This document shows positions 7,052-14,325 of a DNA stretch of 32,114 nt, in pieces (position 1 is the stretch's first letter; each line of letters begins with the position of its first letter). Under the pieces are notes generated by a model. That model was not told the DNA's origin. It did not search any database and saw only the letters and a list, made by a program, of their open reading frames with translations. Position numbers and translations under genes: made by a program. This stretch comes from CAIMUM01 sp034429715. Its GTDB lineage: Bacteria; Chloroflexota; Dehalococcoidia; GIF9; UBA5629. The DNA lies in NCBI GenBank assembly GCA_034429715.1, contig DAOUFR010000033.1, positions 1-32,114 of the forward strand, given 5' to 3'.

Positions 7052-7474
7052 ATGGAAGATTGGGCAGGCATATTCGGTTCATATCTAAACTCTGGAGTTT
7101 ACCTGGCAACGCGGGACGCTGATACGGATATAGGCGATGCCGCCCGGTCCGCCGGGCTGGAGTTTATGCAGATCGATTTAAAAGGCGTGACGGGTAAAAA
7201 AAGTTTTCTCAAGAAGACGGCTGCGGGGCTCGGCTTTCCTGCGTATTTCGGTATGAACTGGGACGCGTTCAGCGACTGCCTGACGGACATGTCGTGGAGG
7301 CCGGCCGCAGGTTATGTTATTTTGTTGAAAAATCGGGAATCTTTCACTGCAAAAGCCCCGTCGGATGCGCATATGGCGGAGCGCATATTCGATTCCTCGG
7401 CGCAGTACTGGAAACAGAAGAGAACGCCTTTTTATATAATACTGCTTGAAAAACACCCTGAGAAAGGAGGTTGA
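7052..7474 (+). CDS. Barstar-like ribonuclease inhibitor
   Basis: 140 residues, longer than Bacillus barstar (about 90), with extra N- and C-terminal stretches. The core LGFPAYFGMNWDAFSDCL aligns with barstar's inhibitory helix, keeping the Asn and the two Asp residues (NWD and SDC; barstar D35 and D39) that fill the RNase active site. No signal peptide: the product should stay in the cytosol and neutralise RNase before export. CAGGAG at the end of the RNase gene serves as ribosome site, so translation is likely coupled, giving inhibitor along with enzyme. That the two bind each other is inferred from adjacency and family. Confidence 0.88.
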   Translation: MEDWAGIFGSYLNSGVYLATRDADTDIGDAARSAGLEFMQIDLKGVTGKKSFLKKTAAGLGFPAYFGMNWDAFSDCLTDMSWRPAAGYVILLKNRESFTAKAPSDAHMAERIFDSSAQYWKQKRTPFYIILLEKHPEKGG

Positions 7475-7476
7475 GT

Positions 7477-7527
7477 ATGCCGGACAAACGAATACTGGAA
7501 TTGACTGAGAAGTTTATTGCCGCATGA
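7477..7527 (+). other. Very short ORF with an excellent ribosome site
   Basis: AAAGGAGG (7463-7470) lies 6 bases before an ATG that opens a 16-codon frame (MPDKRILELTEKFIAA). It sits 2 bases after the barstar stop and is followed by an overlapping 9-codon frame. It may be the truncated 5' end of a lost gene or a genuine micropeptide; nothing else supports expression. Confidence 0.3.
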
Positions 7528-7583
7528 TCATCGTCGACCTTCTGAAAAAGTAGATTCAGATTTCCTTGCCTTGCGGTGCGCCG

Positions 7584-8327
7584 TTATTTAAGGCTGCTCA
7601 AATACATGCAGATGGCGCCGCAGGCGGCGACATTCAGGGACTCCGCTTTCGTACCGGCTATGGGTATTCGCACTCTATAATCGGACTTCTTCAATAGCAT
7701 ATCGGATAGCCCCGCCGCCTCGTTGCCCAGCGCAAGCACCAGCCTGTCAGGCTCTTTCAGTATCGAAGGTCCCTGCGTTCCCCGCAGATCGGCCGCCGCC
7801 AGGATATATCCCCTCTTCTTCAGATCGCCTACGAGGTCGAGATAGGCGACCGTTCTCCTGATCCATAGAGACAGGGCAGTGCCAGCCGTAGATTGTATGC
7901 ACTTGGGGGAGAAGGGATCGGCGCATTTCTCGGTCATCATAATTCCCGAGTAATCGAAAGCGGCTGCAGTGCGGATAAGTGTACCCACATTGCCGGGGTC
8001 CTGTATATCTTCCAGCAGAAGGACCCTGGACCCGGCATCAACCGGTAGACTATGTGAATATGTGTCGGCCGGCAGCTGCACCACCGCTACGATCCCCTGG
8101 GGTACGACGGTGGAGCTGATGGACTTCATCTGGGCGGGTGTCAGGCATCGCAGTGCGTAGCGGGCATAGCCGGAGGGCGGGTCACCTGTATACAGTATCT
8201 CCAGTATACTGCCGGGACTGCTCTCGGCCACCTGGTCGATGGCGCGCGGACCTTCCAGCAAAAAGGCCCCTGTTGCCAGCCGGCCTTTATGGGCGGAAAG
8301 CTCTTTGTACCACGTGAGCGGCTTCAG
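7584..8327 (-). CDS. TrmH/SpoU family 23S rRNA/tRNA 2'-O-ribose methyltransferase
   Basis: SpoU-type enzyme that transfers methyl from S-adenosylmethionine to a ribose 2'-OH of rRNA or tRNA. All three knot motifs are present: LLLEDIQDPGNVGTLIRTAA (Asn and Arg of motif 1), LALGNEAAGLS (motif 2) and IPIAGTKAESLNVAACGAI (motif 3). The first ATG/GTG/TTG-type start is TTG at 8261, but in-frame residues upstream (KELSAHKGRLATGAFLLEGPR) clearly belong to the family's substrate-binding domain. I therefore place the start at CTG, 8325-8327. It overlaps the DedA stop as CTGA and has GGAGG 8 bases upstream, giving 247 residues, normal for the family. The target nucleotide is unknown. Confidence 0.85.
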   Translation of the reverse strand: MKPLTWYKELSAHKGRLATGAFLLEGPRAIDQVAESSPGSILEILYTGDPPSGYARYALRCLTPAQMKSISSTVVPQGIVAVVQLPADTYSHSLPVDAGSRVLLLEDIQDPGNVGTLIRTAAAFDYSGIMMTEKCADPFSPKCIQSTAGTALSLWIRRTVAYLDLVGDLKKRGYILAAADLRGTQGPSILKEPDRLVLALGNEAAGLSDMLLKKSDYRVRIPIAGTKAESLNVAACGAICMYLSSLK

Positions 8328-9061
8328 CGGTTGGCCCTCCAGTGTTTGAAAAATTCAATAGCCGCCGGCATCAGTGAAATAATGATTATGGCCAGTATAA
8401 AGATCGAGAAGTTCTCTCTAACGAAAGGCAGGTTGCCGAAGAAGTATCCGCACAATATACAGATCGTCACCCATAGCAGGCCGCCCGTTACGTTGTAGAG
8501 AAGGAACCTGGGGTAGTTCATCTTGCCGACGCCCGCCACGAAAGGGGTAAAGGTTCTGAGGATCGGCGCAAACCTGGCCAGCACGATGGCCGTGCCGCCG
8601 TACTTTTCGAAAAAAGCGTGGGTTCGGTCGATATATTCCCTCCTGATATATTTGTAATCCCTGATGTAGACCTGTTCCCCGATTCGGTTGCCGATAAAGT
8701 AATTGAAGCTGTCACCCAGTGCGGCGGCTAGCCACATCAACAGGATCAATACCCATACATTCAGCGCGCCCAGCGCCGCAAATCCGCCCACTGCGAAAAG
8801 CAATGAGTCCCCGGGTAAAAAAGGAGTCACAACCAGGCCGGTTTCGCAGAATATGATAATAAACAATATTCCGTAGACAAAGATGCCATACTGTTGAATG
8901 AGGTCGCCAAGGTAGACGTCGATGTGAAGAACGATATCCGTTGCCCTGAACACCCACTGCCCGGCGGCCGTATCTTTAAAGAATATAACGGCTACGGCGA
9001 TTGCCGACAGCAGGATCAGGGCGACGATGATACAGACCAGCAGCAGCCTGTTGGACAACAC
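8324..9061 (-). CDS. DedA family (SNARE-associated) inner-membrane protein
   Basis: 245 residues with an N-terminal helix (about 7-28) and four to five further hydrophobic segments. Family blocks are present: ETGLVVTPFLPGDSLLFAVG, the amphipathic GNRIGEQVYIRDYKYIRREY region with AFFEKYGGTAIVLARF, and APILRTFTPFVAGVGKMNY with the essential Arg residues, then GGLLWV. DedA proteins are thought to flip lipid carriers such as undecaprenyl phosphate or phosphatidylethanolamine across the membrane using the proton motive force. The called start is GTG at 9061 with only a weak ribosome site; an ATT seven codons earlier is preceded by AAAGGA and is an alternative. Its stop overlaps the start of the methyltransferase gene, and the Gly-repeat gene lies 39 bases upstream on the same strand. 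Confidence 0.9.
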   Translation of the reverse strand: MLSNRLLLVCIIVALILLSAIAVAVIFFKDTAAGQWVFRATDIVLHIDVYLGDLIQQYGIFVYGILFIIIFCETGLVVTPFLPGDSLLFAVGGFAALGALNVWVLILLMWLAAALGDSFNYFIGNRIGEQVYIRDYKYIRREYIDRTHAFFEKYGGTAIVLARFAPILRTFTPFVAGVGKMNYPRFLLYNVTGGLLWVTICILCGYFFGNLPFVRENFSIFILAIIIISLMPAAIEFFKHWRANR

Positions 9062-9100
9062 CCCGTCGCGTTTCCGAATATCAAAATCCTTTCGTCGTCA

Positions 9101-9514
9101 TTAATAAAAGGGACCGCCTCTGAAATACCAGGGATAGTAATAATAGGGCGTTATGTAGGAGTTGTATCCTTCCCGCAGCCCCTTATTGTACCCTGCTGTT
9201 TCTCCTTCCTGATAGCCCTGGTCCTTGCCCTTGGCATATCCTTCATCATACCCTGCCTTGTTACCCTTGTCATATCCCGCTTTCTCACCGGCCTGGAACC
9301 CGAGGTCGTAGCCGATCTTTTCGCCGTTCTCGTAGCCCCTGGTGAAGCCGGCCTTGTCGCCGTCGACCTTCCCCCTGTCGTAGCCTGCCTGGTATCCGCT
9401 GTTGTTGCCCCACAGGTATCCACCGAGCAGTGCAGCGGCTATGATGATGACTATGGCCGCGATGATCAGACCGAGGACCCATCCACCGAGGGAAAGCGCA
9501 AATTTACCTGACAT
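9101..9514 (-). CDS. Membrane protein with twenty tandem Gly-x-x-x units
   Basis: 137 residues from the ATG at 9514, chosen for AAGGAGG 6 bases upstream. One hydrophobic helix (residues 10-34, Ile/Ala-rich) is followed by an unbroken run of twenty four-residue units (40-119), each starting with Gly and most often G-Y-x-x, with charged residues at the last two positions. The tail (120-137) is aromatic: YITPYYYYPWYFRGGPFY. Yae1/Lto1-type proteins carry a deca-GX3 helical motif of the same spacing, but they are soluble and unrelated otherwise; I do not claim homology. A Gly every fourth residue would make a stripe suited to close helix packing. It is probably co-transcribed with the DedA gene. 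The function is unknown. Confidence 0.75.
   Translation of the reverse strand: MSGKFALSLGGWVLGLIIAAIVIIIAAALLGGYLWGNNSGYQAGYDRGKVDGDKAGFTRGYENGEKIGYDLGFQAGEKAGYDKGNKAGYDEGYAKGKDQGYQEGETAGYNKGLREGYNSYITPYYYYPWYFRGGPFY
9158..9397 (-). repeat. Twenty 12-bp units encoding Gly-x-x-x
   Basis: Codons for residues 40-119 of the membrane protein. Every fourth codon is GGN, without a single break across 240 bases, while the other three vary. Confidence 0.85.
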
Positions 9515-9692
9515 GGCGCACCTCCTTTTCTTCAATGGCTGTCGAAACTGCTGACGCTGCCATATTTTCCAGTCCCGTATTTAGATTGTACAACCTTTGA
9601 TATGGACTGTGAATTTCCAACGTGATACTCTAATGATAAGACAAATTAACTATAGAGTGCTGCAAGTAACAATCGGATACAAGCGAATAGAC

Positions 9693-10808
9693 GTGGTAAG
9701 AAAAGGTAGAATAGCCATCCTGACGGGCGGCGGTGATTGCCCGGGAATAAACGCAGTGATCCGGGCGGTGGCCAAGAAAGCCATGCTCGAGCTGGAGATG
9801 GAAGTGGTGGGGATATCCGATGGTTATGAGGGGCTGCTGCACAACCGGCATCGAATACTCCATTACGACGACGTATCCGGCATTATCAACCTGGGCGGCA
9901 CCATACTGGGCACATCCAATAAAGCCAATCCCTACAGGTGCCCCGTTAAAAAGGAAGGCTCTCTGGAATTCAAGGATTTATCGAAGGCCGTTATCGATAA
10001 TTTCGCCCATCTGGAAGCTGAATGCCTGGTGTGCATCGGCGGCGACGGCACGCTAAACATAGCAAACAGGTTGTATAAAGACGGCCTGCCCGTGATCGGC
10101 ATCCCCAAGACCATCGATAATGATATCAGGGGGACGGATATCACTTTTGGATTTGATTCCGCGGTATACGTCGCCACGGAGGGGATGGACCGCGTGCGCA
10201 CCACCGCCCAGTCTCACCACCGCGTGATGATCGTGGAGGTAATGGGGCGCAACGCCGGATGGATCGCCCTGCATGCCGGTATCGCCAGCGGGGCGGATGT
10301 GATACTCATCCCGGAGATCTCCTACGACCTCGATATTATCACCGACAAAGTTGATGACAGAAACTGCAGGGGAAAGAGGTTCACCATTACCGTGGTATCG
10401 GAGGGCGCCAGGCCGAAGGGTGGGGACAAGGTAGTTCAGAGGATCGTCGAGGAAAGCACTGACCCGGTCCGCCTTGGCGGCATAGGCTTTGTGCTGGGAT
10501 CTCAAATTGAAGCTAAAACGGGGATTGAGACGCGTACGGTTGTCCTGGGCCACCTGCAGCGGGGTGGTGTGCCCACTCCCTTCGATAGGGTGCTTGCCAC
10601 AAGGCTGGGCACCAGGGCTGTGGATATGCTGATGGACGGCCTCTACGGCCATATGGTGGGGGTTAAGGGCAAAGATCTGGTGGAGGTGCCTCTGGAGGAA
10701 GTTGCGCGCGGACAGAGGCGTGTGCCCGTCGGCGATGCTTTAATAGTCTCGGCCAGGTCCGTGGGGACCTGTTTCGGAGATATCAGGGATATCAAGCCGG
10801 AAGGCTGA
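9693..10808 (+). CDS. pfkA: 6-phosphofructokinase, group III type, probably ATP-dependent
   Basis: It phosphorylates fructose 6-phosphate at C1 in glycolysis. The frame is open from TTG at 9597, and ATG at 9633 is another option. The conserved fold begins at RIAILTGGGDCPGINAVIRAV, so I prefer GTG at 9693 (371 residues); none of the three has a strong ribosome site. Motifs are GGGDCPG, CIGGDGTLNIA, PKTIDNDI, MGRNAGWIAL and GHLQRGG. At the two donor-selecting positions (E. coli 104 and 124) it has Gly and Lys. Asp104 with Lys124 marks PPi enzymes, whereas Gly104 with Lys124 is typical of actinobacterial-type ATP enzymes, so ATP is the likelier donor. It converges on the diguanylate cyclase gene with 21 bases between stops. 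Confidence 0.9.
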   Translation: MVRKGRIAILTGGGDCPGINAVIRAVAKKAMLELEMEVVGISDGYEGLLHNRHRILHYDDVSGIINLGGTILGTSNKANPYRCPVKKEGSLEFKDLSKAVIDNFAHLEAECLVCIGGDGTLNIANRLYKDGLPVIGIPKTIDNDIRGTDITFGFDSAVYVATEGMDRVRTTAQSHHRVMIVEVMGRNAGWIALHAGIASGADVILIPEISYDLDIITDKVDDRNCRGKRFTITVVSEGARPKGGDKVVQRIVEESTDPVRLGGIGFVLGSQIEAKTGIETRTVVLGHLQRGGVPTPFDRVLATRLGTRAVDMLMDGLYGHMVGVKGKDLVEVPLEEVARGQRRVPVGDALIVSARSVGTCFGDIRDIKPEG

Positions 10809-10829
10809 CGAGACCGGCGTCGTTCAATT

Positions 10830-11834
10830 TCACTTCTGGCCGGGGGATACCCTGTAATTATTGCAGCCGTTTGAGCGCACGTAGTACATGCATTTATCGG
10901 CGCAATTTATCAATGCATCGATGTCCCTTCCGTCATCGGGAAACACAGATGTGCCGACGCTGACGGTGACCAGTATTTTATGGCCGTTGACCAGGAAGTG
11001 ATGCCTGAAGGCGTCCACAATCTTGTGGTTGACCTTGTCCACGCTACTGATGTCCTCGATCTCAGGTACCACAATGGCGAACTCGTCTCCGCCTACGCGC
11101 GCCACGGTATCGCTCTTGCGCAGCAGCTGCGTCATGCGGTCTGCTGCGGCCTTCAACAGGTTATCTCCAACCGAATTGCCCAGGGTTTCATTCACGCTAT
11201 TGAATTTATCGAGGTCAAGGGATAAAATGGCCACTTTCTTTTTGCTGCGCTGGGCATGTAATAGGGCTATTTGAGCGCGGTCGCGGAAGAGCGTCCTGTT
11301 GGGGAGTCCCGTCATGGTATCGTGCGTGGCTACCAGACGTAATTCGCGCTCCAGCCGCTTTCGCTCCGTCGTATCACGGATATTGCAGTGGACGATGCGG
11401 TCGTCGTTGATCTTGCATACGGTGGATTCGATCTCCACGTCCAGCCGGCGGCCGTTTCTCGTCTCTAAAGGGAAATCTTCATAGCGCAGATGGTCCTGTT
11501 GTTTGAGATGATGCGCCGCGGCCCTGCTTTTTTCGGTATCTATGAATGCCCCCATATCCCACAGGTTTTTGCCCAGCAGATCATCATGAGTGTATCCCAG
11601 CATCTTCAGCAGTTGGGGATTGGCGCGCTTGATGTTGCCCGTATCCGCATCGAGTATCACGATTCCATGCTGTGCACCCTCAAAGAGCTGCCGATATTGA
11701 TGCTCGGAGTTCCTCAACTCCCGCTCGACAACTTTAAATTCGCTTTCCAGTGATTTAAGCTGTTTGACCTGCTTGCGCAACTTCTCCAGTTCAGCGACGA
11801 GCTGCTTCTTGGTTTTGGCCTCTTCTTCCGGCAT
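10830..11834 (-). CDS. Diguanylate cyclase with coiled coil and PAS domain
   Basis: 334 residues without membrane segments. A charged coiled coil (about 1-45) leads to a PAS domain (about 46-165: QYRQLFEGAQHGIVILDADTGNIKRANPQLLKMLGY, closing with CNIRDTTERKRLE). A GGDEF domain follows (about 170-330: THDTMTGLPNRTLF, LDLDKFNSVNETLGNSVGD, RVGGDEFAIVV, ILVTVSVGTSVFPDDG). The GGDEF signature is intact, so it should make cyclic di-GMP from two GTP. RKSD lies exactly five residues before GGDEF and matches the RxxD inhibitory site, so product feedback is expected. The PAS ligand is not evident. GGAGGT precedes the ATG by 4-5 bases; the promoter is at 11914-11942. Confidence 0.92.
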   Translation of the reverse strand: MPEEEAKTKKQLVAELEKLRKQVKQLKSLESEFKVVERELRNSEHQYRQLFEGAQHGIVILDADTGNIKRANPQLLKMLGYTHDDLLGKNLWDMGAFIDTEKSRAAAHHLKQQDHLRYEDFPLETRNGRRLDVEIESTVCKINDDRIVHCNIRDTTERKRLERELRLVATHDTMTGLPNRTLFRDRAQIALLHAQRSKKKVAILSLDLDKFNSVNETLGNSVGDNLLKAAADRMTQLLRKSDTVARVGGDEFAIVVPEIEDISSVDKVNHKIVDAFRHHFLVNGHKILVTVSVGTSVFPDDGRDIDALINCADKCMYYVRSNGCNNYRVSPGQK

Positions 11835-11867
11835 AGATACCTCCGTATATGCTTAAAAGTTGATCAG

Positions 11868-11878
11868 TTACGATATAT
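11868..11878. promoter_or_regulatory. 11-base match to the PadR palindrome in the cyclase leader
   Basis: TTACGATATAT is identical to the core of the palindrome at 3374-3397. It lies between the predicted cyclase promoter and its ATG. The second half-site is degenerate, so this is only a possible binding site. Confidence 0.3.
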
Positions 11879-11913
11879 AGCGGATATGTTCCCTCAGAGC
11901 GGTCTGCAATTTC

Positions 11914-11942
11914 AATTTAGTATTTATTAGGTAGTTTGTCAA
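11914..11942 (-). promoter_or_regulatory. Promoter of the diguanylate cyclase gene
   Basis: On the minus strand, consensus TTGACA (11937-11942) is followed after 17 bases by TAAATT (11914-11919). The start would fall near 11907, giving a leader of about 70 bases. Confidence 0.6.
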
Positions 11943-11979
11943 TGTTTATTGTATAATAGATCAATAGTTCAAGTTTAGG

Positions 11980-12021
11980 TTATCACAAGCTTATTATAAT
12001 CCTTCCAGAATTATCACAAGC
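11980..12021 (+). promoter_or_regulatory. Helicase promoter region with paired 11-base direct repeats
   Basis: TTATCACAAGC occurs at 11980-11990 and again at 12011-12021, 31 bases apart (about three helical turns). The copies flank a consensus TATAAT at 11995-12000. No good -35 is visible. The arrangement suggests a regulator binding on one face of the DNA around the helicase promoter. Confidence 0.45.
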
Positions 12022-12066
12022 CTCGGATGGCCCGAACCCCGCTAAATATACTAAAGAGGTCATTCA

Positions 12067-13287
12067 TTGAGTTTCGAGAATTTCAATCTTCATCCAAGCA
12101 TCATGGATGGTGTACGGGCACAGGGTTACACCGAGCCCACACCCATTCAGTTGCAGGCCATACCCCCCATTATGCAGGGGCGTGATATCATAGGCCTGGC
12201 GCAGACAGGCACGGGGAAAACGGCAGCCTTCCTGCTGCCGGTGATGGACCGCCTGCTGAAGCTGCCGCGCGGGCGCATCGGCGCCGCGGTCATTTCGCCC
12301 ACCCGTGAGCTGGCCGAACAAACTTGCGAGGCCGTAGACGCGCTGGGACAGTACACCGGTTTAAAGAGCATCTCTGTTTACGGCGGTGTAGGCATGGACC
12401 AGCAAATCCGCAGGCTGCGCAGCGGCGTCGATATCGTCGTGGCCTGCCCCGGCCGCCTGCTCGACCATATCTGGAAGAGCACGATAGACCTGTCCTTTGT
12501 CGAGATGCTGGTCATCGACGAGGCTGATCGCATGTTCGATATGGGCTTTCTGCCCGATATCAGGAGCATACTGAGGTGCCTTGTCAGGCCCCGCCAGACC
12601 ATGCTTTTCTCCGCCACCATGCCGCCCGACATACGCAGGCTGGTGCAGGAGGCTCTGCGCATTCCCGTCACTGTACAGATCGGGCATGCAGCGCCGGCCG
12701 ATACCGTATCCCATAGTATCTATCCGGTGAAGCAACACCTTAAGATAAAGCTGCTGACAGCGGTGCTGCGCAGCTTCGAGACCGACTCGGTGCTGGTCTT
12801 CACCCGCACCAAGCACCGCGCCGACCGTGTTGCCTTGCAACTGAAAAGGTCGGGCTTCAGGGCAACGGCCCTGCACGGTGACCTGGCTCAGAACAGGCGT
12901 CAGGCGGCCCTGGACGATTTCCGCGACGGCTCGGTTAAGATACTGGTAGCTACGGATATCGCGGCCCGGGGCATAGATGTACTGAGCATCTCGCATGTTA
13001 TCAATGTAGACATGCCGGAGAGCGTGGATGCGTATACACATCGCATCGGCCGCACCGGCCGTATCGATCAGAAGGGCGATGCCCTGACATTTGTAACGGC
13101 CGCTGACGCCGCTCTGGTCAAAGATATTGAGAAAGTGCTCAAAACGCCGCTGGAAAGGCGTAAGCTACAGGGGTTCGATTACGATGCCCCGGTCCCCGCG
13201 GTGTCCGAGGAAGGAAGTCAGCGCCGCCCCGGTTTCGGAGGGCACAGGACGCAACAGCAGCGGACCGCGGGCGCGCGCAGACGCTAA
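12067..13287 (+). CDS. DEAD-box ATP-dependent RNA helicase (RhlE-like)
   Basis: 406 residues, started at TTG with AGAGG 7 bases upstream; the Q motif begins at once, so no earlier start is needed. Motifs in order: Q motif (Phe3 to the Gln of TPIQLQ), AQTGTGKT (45-52), PTRELAEQ (79-86), CPGR in place of the usual TPGR (127-130), DEAD (151-154), SAT (182-184), VLVFTRTKHRAD, ATDIAARGID and HRIGRTGR. The C-terminal tail is short and basic with Gly/Gln/Arg (GGHRTQQQRTAGARRR), as in RhlE-type helicases. It unwinds short RNA duplexes with ATP, in ribosome assembly or RNA decay, often in the cold. The stop lies 4 bases from that of the convergent TetR gene. Confidence 0.93.
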   Translation: MSFENFNLHPSIMDGVRAQGYTEPTPIQLQAIPPIMQGRDIIGLAQTGTGKTAAFLLPVMDRLLKLPRGRIGAAVISPTRELAEQTCEAVDALGQYTGLKSISVYGGVGMDQQIRRLRSGVDIVVACPGRLLDHIWKSTIDLSFVEMLVIDEADRMFDMGFLPDIRSILRCLVRPRQTMLFSATMPPDIRRLVQEALRIPVTVQIGHAAPADTVSHSIYPVKQHLKIKLLTAVLRSFETDSVLVFTRTKHRADRVALQLKRSGFRATALHGDLAQNRRQAALDDFRDGSVKILVATDIAARGIDVLSISHVINVDMPESVDAYTHRIGRTGRIDQKGDALTFVTAADAALVKDIEKVLKTPLERRKLQGFDYDAPVPAVSEEGSQRRPGFGGHRTQQQRTAGARRR

Positions 13288-13291
13288 ACGG

Positions 13292-13888
13292 TTAACGTTT
13301 CTTGCGCCTGCCCATGATGCCGTAGAGCATGATATCCAGCACGGCCGAGTATATGTGTCCCACCGACGTGCCGTACGATAGCACCAGCGGGCTCTCGGCA
13401 ACGTAGAGCGTCGCCTCTGAAAGTATCGTCTGCACCAGGTTCCAGTCTGTCTCAGAAGGAGTGATCAGCCCATCCCGCTTGGCCGCGTTAAAAACACGCC
13501 TGTATATCCCCCGGATCGAGGCCAGACGGGCGATCTGGTACTCTGCGAATATCTCCGGATAAAGCTGTTTGAGCTCGATAATGCGTGTGGAAATGTCCCC
13601 TTTGGGCATTAAAGACACCGCCTCCTTGATCAGCGTGGCGGATTTCTCGGTATCGTAGTACCTGTGTTTGTCCATGCTGGCCAGCGCCTCGTTAAGCACG
13701 TTCACCATGTGCAGAATGCTGGCCCTTATCAGGTGCCTCTTGTCTTTAAAGTAGCGGTACACGGTGGCCCGCGTCAGTCCGCAGCGCGCCGCAACATCCT
13801 CGATAGTAGTTTTTTTTATACCGTGAGCAAGGAGAACGTACAGGGCGGCGTCGACGATCTTCTCCTCGGTCTGGTTGTACTCAGACAT
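13292..13888 (-). CDS. TetR family transcriptional regulator
   Basis: 198 residues. The DNA-binding domain is at residues 8-54 (EKIVDAALYVLLAHGIKKTTIEDVAARCGLTRATVYRYFKDK), the classic TetR helix-turn-helix. The rest is helical and is the ligand and dimerisation domain, with no family-specific motif I can name. It ends in a basic GRRKKR. It is divergent from the second RidA gene, with 59 bases between starts, so both could share operators there. The gap holds a direct repeat TAACAT but no clear palindrome. Control of the neighbouring RidA gene is inferred from position only. Confidence 0.9.
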   Translation of the reverse strand: MSEYNQTEEKIVDAALYVLLAHGIKKTTIEDVAARCGLTRATVYRYFKDKRHLIRASILHMVNVLNEALASMDKHRYYDTEKSATLIKEAVSLMPKGDISTRIIELKQLYPEIFAEYQIARLASIRGIYRRVFNAAKRDGLITPSETDWNLVQTILSEATLYVAESPLVLSYGTSVGHIYSAVLDIMLYGIMGRRKKR

Positions 13889-13947
13889 GATATGATATTA
13901 ACATACCCTGTAACATTTGACTACTGATTTATCAGGAGGTGACGGCT

Positions 13948-14325
13948 TTGAAAAAGACGTGTATAGATAACGATTTCCTGCTTAAAGCGGGGCCCTACTC
14001 GCATATAGTGGAAGCCGGAGGGTTCCTCTTTATCACGGGTATCGATCCCATGGACCTGGAGAAGGGCCTGATCATCACAGATGACATTGTCCGGGCCACT
14101 GAGATCGTCATGGAGAATATGAAACGGTCTCTGGAATCGGTCGGCAGCAGCCTGGCGAAGGTGGTGAAGGTGACCGTTTTTATGCGCGATATGGGTGATT
14201 TCGCCAAATTGAATGAGGTCTATGCCAGGTATTTTCCCGAGCAGCCGCCGGCGCGGACCTGCGTGGCCGTCAAAGAAGTGCCCGGAAATTTTCAGCTCAA
14301 GGTAGAGGCTATCGCTATCAAATAG
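13948..14325 (+). CDS. RidA family protein, second copy
   Basis: 125 residues from the TTG at 13948. A GTG at 13939 lies inside the AGGAGGTGA ribosome site and is rejected; from TTG the length equals the paralogue at 2386-2763. Landmarks are AGPYSHIVEAGGFLFITG, PPARTC with the substrate-binding Arg, and the LKVEAIAIK end. The two copies share most residues along their length, but this one has MDLEKG where the other has VDIERN. The probable reaction is hydrolysis of reactive imines from PLP enzymes. It is divergent from a TetR regulator and its stop overlaps hemL by 8 bases, tail to tail. Confidence 0.9.
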   Translation: MKKTCIDNDFLLKAGPYSHIVEAGGFLFITGIDPMDLEKGLIITDDIVRATEIVMENMKRSLESVGSSLAKVVKVTVFMRDMGDFAKLNEVYARYFPEQPPARTCVAVKEVPGNFQLKVEAIAIK

